A stretch of 64,000 bases of DNA from Hoeflea sp. YIM 152468 (GTDB lineage: Bacteria; Pseudomonadota; Alphaproteobacteria; Rhizobiales; Rhizobiaceae), in NCBI RefSeq assembly GCF_029210485.1, contig NZ_JARGET010000003.1:186001-250000 (forward strand), read 5' to 3'. Positions 62,884 through 64,000 of the stretch are shown piece by piece; within the stretch, counting starts at the first letter, position 1, and every line of letters begins with the position of its first letter. The notes under the pieces are model-generated. The model made no database searches. It was not told the origin of the DNA and saw nothing but the letters and a program-made list of their open reading frames with translations. A program made the translations under genes and the position numbers.

Positions 62884-64000
62884 CTATCCCTGGCCTCCTG
62901 CCATCATCCGTTCCTCGGCCAGTCTCGCCCAGAGGCGGCCGGCAATGTCGCGGTAGATCAAGGATTGCACGCCGTCAGGGTCCGAAGCCACAACAGGGGT
63001 TCCGCTGTCGGAGAGTTGCCGGATGGCCATGACCAGCGGCACTTCGCCCAGAAACGGCACGCCAATGCGTTCCGCTTCGGCGCGGGCCCCGCCATGGCCG
63101 AAGATGTCCTGCTTGTCACCGCAATCGGGGCAAAGGAAATAGCTCATGTTCTCAATGATACCGAGAATCGGCACGTCGACCTTGCGAAACATTTTCAAGC
63201 CCTTGCGGGCATCGATCAACGCCAGATCCTGTGGTGTGGAGACGATGACGGCACCGGCCAGCGGCACAGTCTGCGCCATGGTCAATTGCGCGTCGCCGGT
63301 GCCTGGCGGCATGTCGACGATCAGCACATCGAGGTCGCCCCAGGCGACTTCACGCAGCATCTGCGTGAGCGCCTGCATCACCATTGGCCCACGCCATGCC
63401 GTTGCAGCATCCTCATCGACAATGAATCCCATCGACATCACCTTGAGGCCGTAGCCTGTCAACGGGATCAGGATGCGGTCTGCATCACTTTGTGTCCGGC
63501 CAGACAAGCCAAGCAGACGCGGCATTGAGGGACCGTAAATATCGGCGTCAAGAATCCCCACCTTCAGGCCGGTGGCCTGCAGGGCGAGAGCGATATTGAC
63601 CGATGTGGTGGATTTGCCGACCCCGCCTTTGCCCGAGGCGACCGCGATGATGGCCCCGATCCCCGGCACTGGCGCCTTGGTTGAGGGTGCGGGCGATGGC
63701 GGTGTGACGCGCCGCTGCATGGGAGGCGGCAGCGCGTCGGCTTGAGCGGAGGATGGCGCAGCCCGTATTGGCGCAGCCGCGGGCGATGCGGCCTGCCCGC
63801 CCCGGTCCGATGTCAACAGCACCAGCGCCTTGTCGACACCGGCGACAGCCAAAGCGGCCTTTTCAGCGGCGGCCCGCAACGGCTCGAGCTGAGCCGCAAT
63901 CTGGGCCGGCACAGTGATCGAGAAGCTGACGTCAGCATTCCTGACGACAATATCCGAGACCAACCCAAGATCGACGATGTTGCCGGCCAGGTCTGGCCCC
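62884..64000 (-). CDS. mrp: Mrp/NBP35-type Fe-S carrier ATPase (5' end outside window)
   Basis: ATPase that carries Fe-S clusters to apoproteins. Deviant Walker A VASGKGGVGKSTTSVNIAL, a CxxC that binds the bridging cluster (FLCPDCGD), and GVPFLGEVPLVMAIRQLSD. The first in-frame start codon lies at 63963 (TTG), but the peptide before it (GPDLAGNIVDLG) belongs to the DUF59 domain of Mrp, so the true start is beyond base 64000. About 372 residues are visible. In front of tupBCA, with a 3-base gap to tupB, so likely co-transcribed. Confidence 0.93.
   Translation of the reverse strand, partial: GPDLAGNIVDLGLVSDIVVRNADVSFSITVPAQIAAQLEPLRAAAEKAALAVAGVDKALVLLTSDRGGQAASPAAAPIRAAPSSAQADALPPPMQRRVTPPSPAPSTKAPVPGIGAIIAVASGKGGVGKSTTSVNIALALQATGLKVGILDADIYGPSMPRLLGLSGRTQSDADRILIPLTGYGLKVMSMGFIVDEDAATAWRGPMVMQALTQMLREVAWGDLDVLIVDMPPGTGDAQLTMAQTVPLAGAVIVSTPQDLALIDARKGLKMFRKVDVPILGIIENMSYFLCPDCGDKQDIFGHGGARAEAERIGVPFLGEVPLVMAIRQLSDSGTPVVASDPDGVQSLIYRDIAGRLWARLAEERMMAGGQG

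Overview
The window looks like chromosomal core DNA of an alphaproteobacterium in the Hyphomicrobiales, close to Rhizobiaceae (Hoeflea/Rhizobium type). The evidence is a GC-rich base composition, a BA14K-family secreted protein, a short HisG paired with HisZ, the alphaproteobacterial type of glutamate-cysteine ligase, a LysR of the LsrB/VtlR type divergent from a DUF1127 gene, a groESL promoter with the alphaproteobacterial RpoH pattern, and GlcDEF next to LutABC. I see no phage, transposase, integrase, plasmid or CRISPR genes. Genes are dense, and many neighbours overlap by 4-8 bases.

Layout: 1-4.8 kb holds a cut MATE exporter, a patatin-like hydrolase, and the RNA-modifying enzymes RsmD, RluB and TadA. 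4.8-12.3 kb holds a lipoprotein, ileS, two SDR enzymes, ribF and a HAD hydrolase. 12.4-16.2 kb holds groESL with its control sites, an orphan PAS-like protein in AT-richer DNA, and a DoxX protein. 16.2-20.4 kb holds hisS-hisZ-hisG and a BA14K protein. 20.6-23.6 kb holds a DUF1801 protein, tag, and two tandem L,D-transpeptidases. 23.7-33.4 kb is a 2-hydroxyacid block: glcD-glcE-membrane protein-glcF with a divergent LysR gene, then a GntR/FCD regulator with lutABC. 33.4-37.6 kb holds a MOSC protein and a cysteine-rich MarR divergent from an unknown secreted protein across a long perfect inverted repeat, then LysE, a conserved unknown and RsmE. 37.8-45.6 kb holds gshA, a DUF937 protein, DUF1127/LsrB-type LysR, an EEP nuclease-like protein, a MAPEG protein, a membrane protein and guaB. 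45.9-54.6 kb holds a quinone-reductase-like enzyme with a small monooxygenase, three MFS transporters, rlmE, ppx and tRNA-Gln(CTG). 55-64 kb holds a P1B-4 metal ATPase and a molybdenum/tungsten cofactor cluster (fdhD-mobA-mobB-moeA facing tupA-tupC-tupB-mrp).

The genes form several working units. GlcDEF and LutABC both feed 2-hydroxyacids (glycolate, L-lactate) into central metabolism, and a near-identical 20-base motif lies upstream of both. TupABC would import tungstate, MobA/MobB/MoeA build the bis-MGD cofactor, and FdhD prepares it for a formate dehydrogenase that is not in the window. HisS, HisZ and HisG link histidine tRNA charging to the first step of histidine synthesis.

The most unusual signals are: a clearly AT-richer internal segment of hisS matching its insertion domain; a terminator-like hairpin ending five bases before the hisS start; the MarR/secreted-protein divergent promoter, with a predicted leaderless marR transcript; and an FdhD that lacks its usual CxxC but has another CxxC elsewhere.
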